In this document: positions 11,612 to 19,504 of the stretch, in pieces
Numbering within the stretch: the first letter of the stretch is position 1
Layout: each line of letters opens with the position of its first letter
Assembly (NCBI RefSeq): GCF_016919245.1
Contig: NZ_JAFEJA010000001.1
Coordinates: forward strand, 868,001 to 932,000
Reading direction: 5' to 3'
Source of the DNA: Streptomyces zhihengii
GTDB taxonomy: Bacteria > Actinomycetota > Actinomycetes > Streptomycetales > Streptomycetaceae
DNA length: 64,000 bases
The notes under the pieces: model-generated
The model's database searches: none
The model's input: only the letters and a program-made list of their open reading frames with translations
Told to the model about the DNA's origin: nothing
Program-made: the position numbers and the translations under genes

Positions 11612-12490
11612 ATGCAGCTCCAGCAGCTCCGGTATTTCGTCGCGGTCGCCGAGACCCGTCACTTCACCCGCGCCGCCGAGCGCGTCCATGTCTCCCAGCC
11701 GTCGCTCTCCCAGCAGATCCGTGCCCTGGAGCAGGAGCTCGGTGCCGATCTCTTCGGCCGGGCCCGGGGCAACATCGCGCTCACCGACGCCGGCGAGGCC
11801 CTTCTCCCGCTGGCCCGCCGGATCCTCGCCGACACCGAGACCGCCCGCCGCGAGGTGCAGGAACTGGCGCAGCTCCGCCGCGGCAGGGTCCGCCTCGGCG
11901 CCACGCCGAGCCTGTGCACGGGCCTGCTGCCGCGGGTGCTGCGCACCTTCCACGACCGGCATCCGGGCATCGAGCTGATCATCGAGGAGTCCGGCTCGCA
12001 CGACCTGGTCCGCGAGCTGGCACGCGGGGCGCTCGACCTGGCGCTGGTCGTGCTTCCCCTGCCGTCGCCGTCCCCCGCCCTCACCACCGTCGAACTGCTG
12101 CGCGAGGACCTGGTGGTGATCTCCTCACCGGACTCCCCCGCGCCGCCGGCACCGCTGCGCATCGCCGATCTGGCGGGCGAGCCCCTGGTGATGTTCCGCC
12201 ACGGCTACGACCTGCGGGACCTGACGGTCGCCGCCTGCCGCGCCGAGGGCTTCGAGCCGTCGTTCACGGTCGCCGGCGGCGAGATGGACGCGGTGCTCGG
12301 CTTCGTGCGCGCCGGCCTCGGTGTGGCCGTCGTCCCGGCGATGGTGGCCCAGGGCGCCGGCCGCGACCTCCGCACGACCCCCCTCGCACCCCCCGGCCTC
12401 CACCGCACCATCGCCCTGGCCCACCGCAGCGACGTCGCCCCACCCCGCGCCGCCCGCGAACTCCAGCGGGTGCTGCTGGCGGCGACCTAG
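11612..12490 (+). CDS. LysR-family transcriptional regulator
   Basis: Regulator of 292 aa. The N-terminal winged helix is classic for the family: MQLQQLRYFVAVAETRHFTR, then RVHVSQPSLSQQIRALEQELG, followed by a two-lobed effector domain starting near residue 90 (RLGATPSLCTGLLPRVLRTF). It is divergent from the sdhCAB operon across 95 bp, so it is a good candidate regulator of that respiratory complex. A TAGAGT hexamer at 11600-11605, six bases before the ATG, is compatible with a leaderless transcript, though a GGAG is also present. The effector molecule is unknown. Confidence 0.92.
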   Translation: MQLQQLRYFVAVAETRHFTRAAERVHVSQPSLSQQIRALEQELGADLFGRARGNIALTDAGEALLPLARRILADTETARREVQELAQLRRGRVRLGATPSLCTGLLPRVLRTFHDRHPGIELIIEESGSHDLVRELARGALDLALVVLPLPSPSPALTTVELLREDLVVISSPDSPAPPAPLRIADLAGEPLVMFRHGYDLRDLTVAACRAEGFEPSFTVAGGEMDAVLGFVRAGLGVAVVPAMVAQGAGRDLRTTPLAPPGLHRTIALAHRSDVAPPRAARELQRVLLAAT

Positions 12491-12517
12491 ACTCCCGCCC
12501 CGGGCGCCCTTCTCCGG

Positions 12518-12580
12518 CCCGCCGGCGTTCGAGGCGCGGGGGCCCCCTCTCCAGCCCCGCCGGCGTTCGAGGCGCGGGGG
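12518..12580. repeat. Direct repeat of a GC-rich intergenic motif
   Basis: The 25-bp unit beginning CCCGCCGGCGTTCGAGG occurs at 12518-12542 and again identically at 12556-12580 (period 38). A GGGGGC/GCCCCC hairpin follows at 12584-12599. The core CCGGCGTTCGAGG resembles the ends of the element at 29287-29481. It lies between the convergent lysR and rmdA genes and may also end transcription. Confidence 0.7.
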
Positions 12581-12601
12581 TCCGGGGGCGGAGCCCCCGC
12601 C

Positions 12602-12692
12602 GCGGCGCCGCACCCGAAGAGCACCCCGGGCAACGGCATCCCGCCCCAGGGCGGCGCCGAACCCGAAGAGCACCCCCGGGCAACGCCACCCC
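12602..12692. repeat. Second direct repeat downstream of lysR
   Basis: A unit of roughly 42 bp containing GCGGCGCCG, ACCCGAAGAGCACC and CGGGCAACG occurs at about 12602 and again at about 12651 (period 49) with a few differences. No gene is visible in it. It fills the rest of the gap before the stop codon at 12722. Confidence 0.6.
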
Positions 12693-12721
12693 ACACAACA
12701 AGCCGCCCCACGGGGCCGCCC

Positions 12722-14884
12722 TCACACCGCGTCAGCCATCACCAGCGCATGAATCCGATCCGGCGCCCCCGGCCTCGCGTAGTACCACCCCTGCGCCGTA
12801 TCGCACCCCAGCTCCCGAAGCTGCTCCGCCTGCGCCCCCGTCTCCACGCCCTCCACCGTCACCGCGAGCTCCAGGCTGTGCGCGAGCGACACGATCCCCT
12901 CGACGATCTTGAGGTCCACCGGGTCGCACGGATGCTGCTGCATCCCCTGCGTGAAGGAACGATCCAGCTTCAGCACGCTCACCGGCAGCCTCCGCAGGTT
13001 CGCCAGATTCGAGTACCCGGTGCCGAAGTCGTCGAGCGCGATGTCCACGCCCATCTCCGAGAGCTGCCGCAGCGGCTTGAGCAGATCCTCGTCCGCGCCG
13101 ATCAGCGCCGACTCGGTGACCTCCAGGCACAGCGCCCCCGGCTCCAGCCCGGAGCGCTCCAGCACGTCGACGGTGTCCGCGACCAGCCCCGGGTGCTGGA
13201 GCTGGGCGGGCGAGAGGTTGACGTTGATGCGCAGCGGCCCCCCGTCCGCGTGCCGCCGGCTCCAGAAGCGTGCCTGGCGCACCGACTCCTGGAGCACCCA
13301 GCGGCCCAACGGCACGATCAGGCCCGTGCGTTCGGCGAGCGGGATGAAGCGGTCGGGCCCGAGCACCCCGTGCTGCGGGTGGCACCAGCGCACCAGCGCC
13401 TCGGCCCCGTGCACCGTGCCGTCGCCGAGGTGGACGAGCGGCTGGTACTCGATGAAGAACTCGCCGCGCTCCAGCGCGGCGGGCAGCGCGGTGGTCAGCC
13501 CGTGCCGGGTGATCGCGCGGGCGTCCGCCTCCGGGTCGGCGAGCTCGAAGCGGTTGCCGCCCGCGGACTTGGCCCGGTACATGGTGATGTCGGCGCTGCG
13601 CAGCACCTCGGCGCTGGTGCGTTCGCCGGCCGGCCCCTCGACGATGCCGATGCTGCCCCGGACGGTGAACTCACGGCCGTCGACGTTGATCGGTGTGGCG
13701 AGCGAGCCGAGGATCCGCGAGGCGAGTTCGTCGACCTCCCGCTCGGTGTCCGGGCCGGTGGTCAGGGCCACGAACTCGTCGCCGCCGAGCCGCGCGACCA
13801 TCTCGCCCGGGGCGGTGGCGCAGCTCTGGAGCCGGTCGGCGACCTCGACGAGGAGCCGGTCGCCGGTGGCGTGGCCGAGGCTGTCGTTGATGGCCTTGAA
13901 GCCGTCGAGGTCGAGGTAGCAGAGGCCGAAGCGGGCGCCCTCCCCGGCCGTGACGGCCTTCTCCAGCCGTTCGAAGAACAGCGTCCGGTTGGGCAGGCCG
14001 GTCAGGGCGTCGTGCGTGGCCTCGTAGCGCAGCCGCAGGTTGAGCAGCCGGCGTTCGGTGGTGTCCTCCATCAGCGCGAGCTGGTACTGCGGCTCGCCCT
14101 CGGCGTCGCGCAGCAGGGAGACGGTGAGGTTGGTCCACAGCACGGTGCCGTCGTTGCGGTAGAACGGCTTCTCCGTCCGGTACTCCTCGCGCTCGCCGCG
14201 CACCAGTTCCCGGTAGAGGTCCCACACCTGCGGCCGGTCCTCGGGGTGCGCCCAGTCGCTCATCCGGCGTCCGCGGACATGGTGTTCGAGGCCGCCGAAC
14301 ATCCGGGTCAGGGTGTCGTTGACCTCCAGGACGTTGCCGTCGAGGTCGGCGATGGCGATGCCGATGGCGGCGCCCTCGAACACGGCCCGGAAGCGGACCT
14401 CGGTGTCGTGCATGGCCTGGAGCGCGTCGCTGCGGGCGAGGAGCGAGGAGCGGGCGATGGCCTCCTGCTCGGCCAGCGTGCGCTCGCGCAGCGCGTGGGC
14501 GAAGCCGGCGGCGACCGCGTGCTGGAGCCGTGCGCAGCGGGCGCGGCTCTCCTCGGCGCTCTCCTCGGGGTCGCCGCAGTACAGGACGAGGTAGGCGTCG
14601 ATGACGCCGAGCGTGCGGCTCAGCGCGTCGGGGTCCGTGCAGTGGGCGTCCACGAGCGCGGCGCCGACCTGCTGGGCGGACTGCGGGGTGAACGGCCGGG
14701 CGTGCAGCGCCCGGTGGAGTTCCCGGGCGATCGGCAGCAGATGCCGTTCGAATGCGGGCCGGGTCAGCGACGTGGCGGTGACCGGGAAGATGGCCCGGCT
14801 CCAGATGGTCGCGAATCGCCGGAGGCGGTCCTCCAGGGCGTCCGGCTCCCCCGCGGAACCGGCGGCCTGCGCGTCGGGGCTCAC
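12722..14884 (-). CDS. rmdA: PAS-GGDEF-EAL cyclic di-GMP protein (RmdA-like)
   Basis: Soluble 720-aa protein. Order seen: N-terminal helical region (1-150), PAS domain (about 160-280) ending LMEDTTERRLLNLRLRYEAT, GGDEF domain with intact RLGGDEF (GGDEF at 367-371) and the HDALTGLPNR entry motif, then an EAL domain with EAL at 495-497, DDFGTGYSNL and LKLDRSF. Both catalytic motifs look intact, so it could make or break c-di-GMP. No RxxD inhibitory site is evident just before GGDEF. Architecture and neighbourhood match Streptomyces RmdA, a phosphodiesterase known to influence aerial-mycelium development. Its stop region overlaps the upstream methyltransferase by four bases, so they are co-translated. 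Confidence 0.85.
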   Translation of the reverse strand: MSPDAQAAGSAGEPDALEDRLRRFATIWSRAIFPVTATSLTRPAFERHLLPIARELHRALHARPFTPQSAQQVGAALVDAHCTDPDALSRTLGVIDAYLVLYCGDPEESAEESRARCARLQHAVAAGFAHALRERTLAEQEAIARSSLLARSDALQAMHDTEVRFRAVFEGAAIGIAIADLDGNVLEVNDTLTRMFGGLEHHVRGRRMSDWAHPEDRPQVWDLYRELVRGEREEYRTEKPFYRNDGTVLWTNLTVSLLRDAEGEPQYQLALMEDTTERRLLNLRLRYEATHDALTGLPNRTLFFERLEKAVTAGEGARFGLCYLDLDGFKAINDSLGHATGDRLLVEVADRLQSCATAPGEMVARLGGDEFVALTTGPDTEREVDELASRILGSLATPINVDGREFTVRGSIGIVEGPAGERTSAEVLRSADITMYRAKSAGGNRFELADPEADARAITRHGLTTALPAALERGEFFIEYQPLVHLGDGTVHGAEALVRWCHPQHGVLGPDRFIPLAERTGLIVPLGRWVLQESVRQARFWSRRHADGGPLRINVNLSPAQLQHPGLVADTVDVLERSGLEPGALCLEVTESALIGADEDLLKPLRQLSEMGVDIALDDFGTGYSNLANLRRLPVSVLKLDRSFTQGMQQHPCDPVDLKIVEGIVSLAHSLELAVTVEGVETGAQAEQLRELGCDTAQGWYYARPGAPDRIHALVMADAV

Positions 14885-15693
14885 GCCTTGCGCCCCACCC
14901 CTGAGAAGCCCGAGAAGGCGTATGGATCCTCCTGCTCGACGGGCCCGTCCGGCCGCCAGTGCGGCATGGGCACCAGGCCGGGGTCGACCATCTCGAAGCC
15001 CTCGAAGAACGCCGCGATCTCCTCGCGTCCGCGCATGGCCACCGGCTGGCGGATGTCGCGGTAGACGCCGACCGCGCCGCCGGCCGCCTCGGCCGTGACC
15101 GGGACGCCCTCGTAGGAGGCGTGGGTGAGGATCAGCAGGCTGCCGGGGGCGAGTTCGTCGCGCAGCGCGGCGACGGCGGCGCCCGGGTCGTCCGCGTCCT
15201 GGAGGAAGTGCAGGACGGCGACGAGCAGCAGGGCCACCGGGCGGCCGAGGTCGAGCAGGTCCCGGACCTCGTGGCTGTCGAGGATCTGGTTCGGCTTGCG
15301 CAGGTCCGCGGCGAGGACGGCCGACGCGGCGTCGCCCTCCAGCAGGGTGCGGCCGTGGGCGACGGCCACGGGGTCATGGTCGACGTAGACGACCCGGGCG
15401 TCCGGCACCGCCCCGCGCGCCACTTCGTGGACGTTGCCGAAGGTCGGGATTCCGGAGCCGATGTCGAGGAACTGGGTGATCCCCTGCTCCGCCGCGTAAC
15501 CCACCGCGCGTCGCATGAACGCCCGGTTCGCCTGCATGATCTTCGGCAGGCCCGGCATGAACTCCATGGCCTTGCGGGCCGCTTCCCGGTCGACCTCGAA
15601 GTTGTGCGAACCGCCCAGGTAATAGTCGTACATACGGGAAACGCTCGGCACCGATATGTCGATGCCATGCGGTGCCCAGGCGGGACGCTCCAT
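14881..15693 (-). CDS. SAM-dependent methyltransferase, SAV2177 family
   Basis: About 270 aa. The family hallmark is the N-terminal PSVSRMYDYYLGGSHNFEVD, followed by the SAM-binding FLDIGSGIPTFGNVHEVA and YVDHDPVAVAHGRTLL. This is the Streptomyces-rich SAV2177/DUF574 family; substrates are unknown. The start is placed at 15693 (ATG with GGAG six bases upstream) rather than at the TTG at 15708. The last four bases overlap the start of the RmdA-like gene, so the pair forms an operon and the methyltransferase may act in the same developmental setting. That functional link is inference. Confidence 0.88.
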   Translation of the reverse strand: MERPAWAPHGIDISVPSVSRMYDYYLGGSHNFEVDREAARKAMEFMPGLPKIMQANRAFMRRAVGYAAEQGITQFLDIGSGIPTFGNVHEVARGAVPDARVVYVDHDPVAVAHGRTLLEGDAASAVLAADLRKPNQILDSHEVRDLLDLGRPVALLLVAVLHFLQDADDPGAAVAALRDELAPGSLLILTHASYEGVPVTAEAAGGAVGVYRDIRQPVAMRGREEIAAFFEGFEMVDPGLVPMPHWRPDGPVEQEDPYAFSGFSGVGRKA

Positions 15694-15923
15694 CGATGTC
15701 TCCAACAAGTCGCCACGGAGGGTCGGCCATGTCCATGGCCAGTGTTCGAGCCGAGGCTACTGATCGCCCGCCAAGAGGGCGAGTCCAAACGGAAATTAGC
15801 GGTCCGTTCTTGGTCACACGACGTGGTCACGGGACCGGGTGACAGGACGTCGTCATACGGGGACGGCACGCGCATGCGTCATGACCGCCTGTCACCGGCC
15901 GGCGGAATGCGCGCGGCGCACAT

Positions 15924-15970
15924 GCGACCGGTCCGCCGGCACACCGGGGGGTGTGGGACGGACCGGTCGC
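15924..15970. terminator. Inverted repeat downstream of repeat lipoprotein
   Basis: Perfect 12-bp arms, GCGACCGGTCCG (15924-15935) and its complement (15959-15970), with an inner CACACC/GGTGTG stem. It lies just after the lipoprotein stop (15991, minus strand) and before the methyltransferase promoter. Probable terminator. Confidence 0.65.
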
Positions 15971-15990
15971 GGGCCGGAGCTGCGTGGGGA

Positions 15991-16953
15991 CTACTTGGGC
16001 GCTCCGACCGGCTTGCCCTCCGGGGAGACGGCGTACCAGGTGCCGCCGACGCCCTGGCCGTTGGTGTCGCCGGGCTTGGCGTCCCCGGAGAAGGTGTAGA
16101 TGGGCCAGCAGTCGATCGTCTGCTGGGCGATGCCGTCGGGCCGGTCGAAGGTGACGAAGCCCTTCTTCAGGATGCCGACCGTGTCGTTCTTCTCGACGGG
16201 CTCGACCACGGGCCACTTCTCCAGGCAGGCGCCGGTGCAGGCCGTCTTCATGGGCCAGGCGGAGTCCTTCATGAAGCGGTAGACCGTCATCCCGTCCTTG
16301 TCGACGACGATCTCGCCGAGCTTGGGGTCCTTGCGCACCGAGAGCCCGGCGAGATCGGCCTCCTCGCCCCCGGCCTCCTCCGCGGCGCCCGGCTCCGCCT
16401 TCTTCCCGTCGGGGGCGGCCGCGTACCATGTGCCGCCGACGCCCTGCCCGTTGACGTCCCCGGCCTTGGTGTCCTTGGCGTAGCGGTACATCGGCCAGCC
16501 GTCGATGGTGAGCTGCTTGGAGCCGTCCGCCCTGGTCACCTCGCCGATCAGGGAGGCGTCGACGCCGGGGGCCGCGGTCGCGCCGCCCGCGGCCACCACG
16601 GGCCAGGTCTTCGCGCAGTCGCCTTCGCAACTGGACTTCGGGGGCTTGGCGGTGTCCTTGTCGAAGCGGTAGAGGGTGAAGCCCGCGCTGTCCGTGACGA
16701 CCTGGCCGAGTTCCTTGCTCTCCCAGACGGCGAGCTGGCCCGCGGGCTTGGCCTCGGCCGCCTCCTCGCCCCCGGAGCCGTAGCCGGCGTCCGCCCCGTA
16801 GCCTCCGTCGCCGGGCGCCGCGGGATTCGCGGCGCCGACGGCCTGACCGTTGGGTGTCGTGGTGCCCTGGTCCTGACCGCACGCCGTCGTCAGCGCGAGT
16901 ACGGCCGCCGCGGTCACCGCGAGCGAGGCGTTCCGCCAGGTGTTCATGTCCAC
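15991..16953 (-). CDS. Secreted repeat lipoprotein (SCO0930-like, Yx(FWY)xxD repeats)
   Basis: 320 aa. A signal sequence ends in a lipobox-like LTTACG, so it is probably anchored to the outer face of the membrane. After a Gly/Ala/Glu-rich linker there are paired modules: VVTDSAGFTLYRFDKDT...CEGDCAKTWPVV, then GWPMYRYAKDTKAGDVNGQG, and again VVDKDGMTVYRFMKDS...CTGACLEKWPVV with CWPIYTFSGDAKPGDTNGQG. These are COG4315-type repeats (Y-x-[FWY]-x-x-D). Each half has a Cys pair. The function of the family is not established; redox or cell-envelope roles have been suggested. The position next to the RmdA locus matches S. coelicolor SCO0930 as I recall it. Confidence 0.88.
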   Translation of the reverse strand: MDMNTWRNASLAVTAAAVLALTTACGQDQGTTTPNGQAVGAANPAAPGDGGYGADAGYGSGGEEAAEAKPAGQLAVWESKELGQVVTDSAGFTLYRFDKDTAKPPKSSCEGDCAKTWPVVAAGGATAAPGVDASLIGEVTRADGSKQLTIDGWPMYRYAKDTKAGDVNGQGVGGTWYAAAPDGKKAEPGAAEEAGGEEADLAGLSVRKDPKLGEIVVDKDGMTVYRFMKDSAWPMKTACTGACLEKWPVVEPVEKNDTVGILKKGFVTFDRPDGIAQQTIDCWPIYTFSGDAKPGDTNGQGVGGTWYAVSPEGKPVGAPK

Positions 16954-17164
16954 TCCCGTTGTTCTTCCAGCCGGTTGGGGCGCCGCCCGGCGCCGTTCAT
17001 GGCCCTAGGTACGGACGTGGGGGCGGCGGGTGTTCAACGCCGGGGGAAGAATCTTGTCCGTCGCGGACGCGAATGGTCGAAATCCCGCTGGCACCAGGCG
17101 AATTCACCCTCTGTGGGGCGCCTGTGAATTGGCCGGATCTCAACTCATCGGCGGGGCGGCCGGT

Positions 17165-18127
17165 TCACCCGTGGCCGCGCATCCCGTCCAGCGCGGCCCT
17201 GACCCGGGTGCGCAGTTCGTCGCTCCCTTTGTGTCCGGCGTCGTCCACGACGACGAGCTCGGCGTCCGGCCACGCGCGGGACAGTTCCCAGGCCGTGTCG
17301 AGGGGCGAACTCAGGTCGAGGCGTCCATGGAAGAGGACTCCGGGAATCCCCTTCAGCCGCCCGGCGTCGCGCAGCAGCGCGCCCTCCTCCAGCCAGGCGC
17401 CGTGGGAGAAGTAGTGCGCGGCGATGCGGACGAGCGCGATCCGGGCGTCGTCGGGCCGCCCGCTGTAGACGTCGGGCGCCCCGTGCGGCTCCAGTGACAG
17501 GACGGCGTCCTCCCAGCGGCACCAGTCGGCCGCGGCCCGCTCGCGCACCGCCCGCTCCGGGCTCTCCATCCGGCGCGCGTACGCGGCGACCACGTCACCG
17601 GGCTCCGCGGCCTCCGGCACCCCCGCTCGGAAGCGGTGCCACTGCTCGGGGAAGAAGCGTCCGACGCCCCGGTAGAGCCAGTCGATCTCGGAGCGCCGGG
17701 TGGTGGTGACGCCGTTGACCACGATCCCGGACACCCGCTCGGGGTGCCGCTGCGCGTAGGCGAGCAGCAGCGTGGAGCCCCAGGACCCGCCGTGCAGCAC
17801 CCACCGCCGGACGCCGAGGTGTTCGCGCAGCCGCTCCATGTCGGCGAGCAGGTGGTCCGTGGTGTTGGCGCCCATGCCGGCGGCCGGGTCGGCCGCGTGG
17901 GGCGTGCTGCGCCCGCAGCCGCGCTGGTCGAACAGGACGATGCGGTACGCCGCGGGGTCGAAGTACCGCCGCATCCCGGGGAGGCAGCCGGAGCCGGGCC
18001 CTCCGTGCACGACCAGGGCCGGCCTGCCGTCGGGGTTGCCGGACACCTCCCAGTGCACGCGGTTCCCGTCGCCGACGTCGAGCAGCCCCTCCTCGTAGGG
18101 CTCGATGGGCGGATACAGCTCTGCCAT
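17165..18127 (-). CDS. pip: Prolyl aminopeptidase (proline iminopeptidase)
   Basis: Alpha/beta-hydrolase of 320 aa, peptidase family S33, releasing N-terminal proline. Motifs: oxyanion region VVHGGPGSGCLPGMRRYFDP, FDQRGCGRSTPH, the nucleophile elbow LHGGSWGSTLLLAYAQ, and the late catalytic Asp/His (GRLDLSSP and DDAGHKGSD). The start is ATG at 18127 with a GAGAGGGGAC site upstream; longer upstream reading would run into the divergent MarR gene. A palindrome between pip and marR (18174-18197) suggests MarR control. Confidence 0.93.
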   Translation of the reverse strand: MAELYPPIEPYEEGLLDVGDGNRVHWEVSGNPDGRPALVVHGGPGSGCLPGMRRYFDPAAYRIVLFDQRGCGRSTPHAADPAAGMGANTTDHLLADMERLREHLGVRRWVLHGGSWGSTLLLAYAQRHPERVSGIVVNGVTTTRRSEIDWLYRGVGRFFPEQWHRFRAGVPEAAEPGDVVAAYARRMESPERAVRERAAADWCRWEDAVLSLEPHGAPDVYSGRPDDARIALVRIAAHYFSHGAWLEEGALLRDAGRLKGIPGVLFHGRLDLSSPLDTAWELSRAWPDAELVVVDDAGHKGSDELRTRVRAALDGMRGHG

Positions 18128-18173
18128 GGCGTGTCCCCTCTCTCCCCCGCCCGGTCCGGGCGGCGGCCCCGAA

Positions 18174-18197
18174 CAATACAACAGCACTGTTATATTG
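18174..18197. promoter_or_regulatory. MarR operator palindrome overlapping the marR promoter
   Basis: CAATACAACAG-CA-CTGTTATATTG: 11-bp arms with one mismatch, AT-rich in a GC-rich genome. The right arm contains TATATT (18191-18196), exactly six bases before the marR ATG at 18203. This fits a -10 element for a leaderless transcript that would be blocked by the bound regulator. It also lies 47 bases before the divergent pip start. Confidence 0.75.
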
Positions 18198-18202
18198 TGT
18201 CG

Positions 18203-18706
18203 ATGCCGCACCCCTCCCACGCCGCACCGGGCCCCGAACTGCTCGGCACCCGCCTGCGCCTGCTGCTGAGCCTGCTCGACTCCGGCGTGGCCGCCGTCTA
18301 CGAGGACCTCGGCCTGGCGGACGTCCGCCCGCGCTGGGTCCCGTATCTGCGCACCCTCGCCGCCGAGGGGCCGAGCTCCGTCCAGGCGCTGGCCGCCGCG
18401 ACGGGCGTGACCCACTCGGCCGCGAGCCAGACCGTGGCCCAGCTCGTCAGGGAGGGGCTGGCCACCGTCGCCCCCGGGGCCGACGCCCGGCAGCGCGTCG
18501 CCACGCTCACCGACCGGGCACGCGGCCTGCTGCCGTCCCTGGACGCCGAGTGGGAGGCCACCGCCGCCGCGGCGGCGGCCTTCGAGGCGGAGCTGTCGTA
18601 CCCGCTGAGCGCACTCGTGGGCGAGGCCCTCGACGCGCTGGAGCGCCTGCCGATGCGCGAGCGCGTCGCCCGGGCCGCGCCCCATCTCATCCGCCCCGCC
18701 GAATGA
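18203..18706 (+). CDS. MarR-family transcriptional regulator
   Basis: 167 aa. Winged-helix features: RWVPYLRTLAAEGPSSVQAL, then AAATGVTHSAASQTVAQLVR as the recognition helix, and a wing followed by RQRVATLTDRARGLL. The start is the ATG at 18203; there is no ribosome site but a -10-like hexamer lies six bases upstream, so the mRNA is probably leaderless. Divergent to pip, with an 11-bp-arm palindrome between them, so it probably represses itself and pip. The ligand is unknown. Confidence 0.9.
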   Translation: MPHPSHAAPGPELLGTRLRLLLSLLDSGVAAVYEDLGLADVRPRWVPYLRTLAAEGPSSVQALAAATGVTHSAASQTVAQLVREGLATVAPGADARQRVATLTDRARGLLPSLDAEWEATAAAAAAFEAELSYPLSALVGEALDALERLPMRERVARAAPHLIRPAE

Positions 18707-18809
18707 CCCGCCGACACGCTGCCGCCGTCGCCCCGCCGGACCACCGGTATGACCCGATTGCCCTACACCGATCGCGGCCCGATGGGGGCGCTCTTAGCGT
18801 TTCGGTGAT

Positions 18810-18859
18810 CGAGGAGCACTCCCCGACCTGTGCGGAAACGGTTCCGCAGCTGCTCCTCG
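18810..18859 (+). promoter_or_regulatory. Long stem-loop in the leader of the surface-protein gene
   Basis: Nested inverted repeats: outer CGAGGAGCA (18810-18818) with TGCTCCTCG (18851-18859), and inner TGCGGAA/TTCCGCA (18831-18837 and 18842-18848). The structure ends seven bases before the GGAGG ribosome site (18867-18871) of the gene starting at 18879. A TTAGCGT box about 18 bases upstream may be the -10 element. It could modulate stability or translation, or end upstream marR transcription. Confidence 0.55.
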
Positions 18860-18878
18860 GGGACCCGGAGGTCCGACC

Positions 18879-19400
18879 ATGCGTGCGATACGTGCCGCAT
18901 CCGCCGCTCTCGGAGCGGCCGCACTCGCCCTGACCGCTCCCACCGCCGCGTTCGCCGTCAACAACACGCCGTACGACTTCGCCGTGACACCGTCGACGGT
19001 GTCCGCGGGCGGCCGTGTGACGCTGACCGCCGGCGGCTGCCCGAGCACGACCACCGTGACGTCCGGCGTCTTCGACACCGTGACCATCCCCCAGAACGGC
19101 GCGGCCACCGCCGTCGTCGACTGGGACGCCAGGCCCGGCGCCGTCTACTCCGTCCAGTTCAACTGCATCGGACGGATCGGCACCCTCGATCTGCGGATCG
19201 CGGGCGGCTCCTCCACCCCGACCGCGAGTTCCACCCGGCCCGCCGCGACCATCGCCCCCTCGGGTGTGCGGGGCGGCGAGGGCGGCAGCATCGACGGCAT
19301 GAACACCGCGGAGATCGCCGCGGGCGGGGCGATGGTCGCGGCAGCGGCCACGGCGACCGTCCTGGTCCTGCGCCGGCGTTCCGCCGACCGCCGTCACTGA
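18879..19400 (+). CDS. Secreted surface protein, paralog A, with C-terminal membrane tail
   Basis: 173 aa, not assigned to a named family. Signal peptide of about 27 residues (MRAIRAASAALGAAALALTA, cleaved near AFA), then an immunoglobulin-like beta domain with two cysteines (GGCPSTTTV and FNCIGRIG), a Ser/Thr/Pro-rich stretch, a glycine motif RGGEGGSIDG, a hydrophobic helix (GGAMVAAAATATVLVL) and a basic end RRRSADRRH. It shares this plan and the first six residues with the convergent gene at 19505-20002. The tail resembles a cell-wall sorting signal, and a class F sortase gene lies 0.9 kb away. Good GGAGG site at 18867. Function unknown. Confidence 0.8.
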   Translation: MRAIRAASAALGAAALALTAPTAAFAVNNTPYDFAVTPSTVSAGGRVTLTAGGCPSTTTVTSGVFDTVTIPQNGAATAVVDWDARPGAVYSVQFNCIGRIGTLDLRIAGGSSTPTASSTRPAATIAPSGVRGGEGGSIDGMNTAEIAAGGAMVAAAATATVLVLRRRSADRRH

Positions 19401-19434
19401 TGCGCCGGCCGGCTCAGCCGCCCTCCCCCGACAG

Positions 19435-19475
19435 CCCGTCGCCCCGAGTCCCTGACCGGGACTCGGGGCGACGGG
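19435..19475. terminator. Bidirectional terminator between the surface-protein paralogs
   Basis: Perfect 18-bp inverted repeat (19435-19452 and 19458-19475) with a 5-base loop TGACC, placed between convergent stop codons at 19400 and 19505. Confidence 0.85.
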
Positions 19476-19504
19476 CGGTGGGGCCGACCGGGAGGTTCGG
19501 CCGG

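Noticed and set aside
17101..17130. AATTCAC...GTGAATT inverted repeat past pip
   Set aside because: Arms of only 7 bp with a 16-base gap and no supporting context; could be chance or a weak terminator.
18128..18685. N-terminal extension of the prolyl aminopeptidase frame
   Set aside because: The extra residues lie opposite the MarR gene and do not look like aminopeptidase; ATG 18127 with GAGAGGGGAC gives a normal S33-family length.
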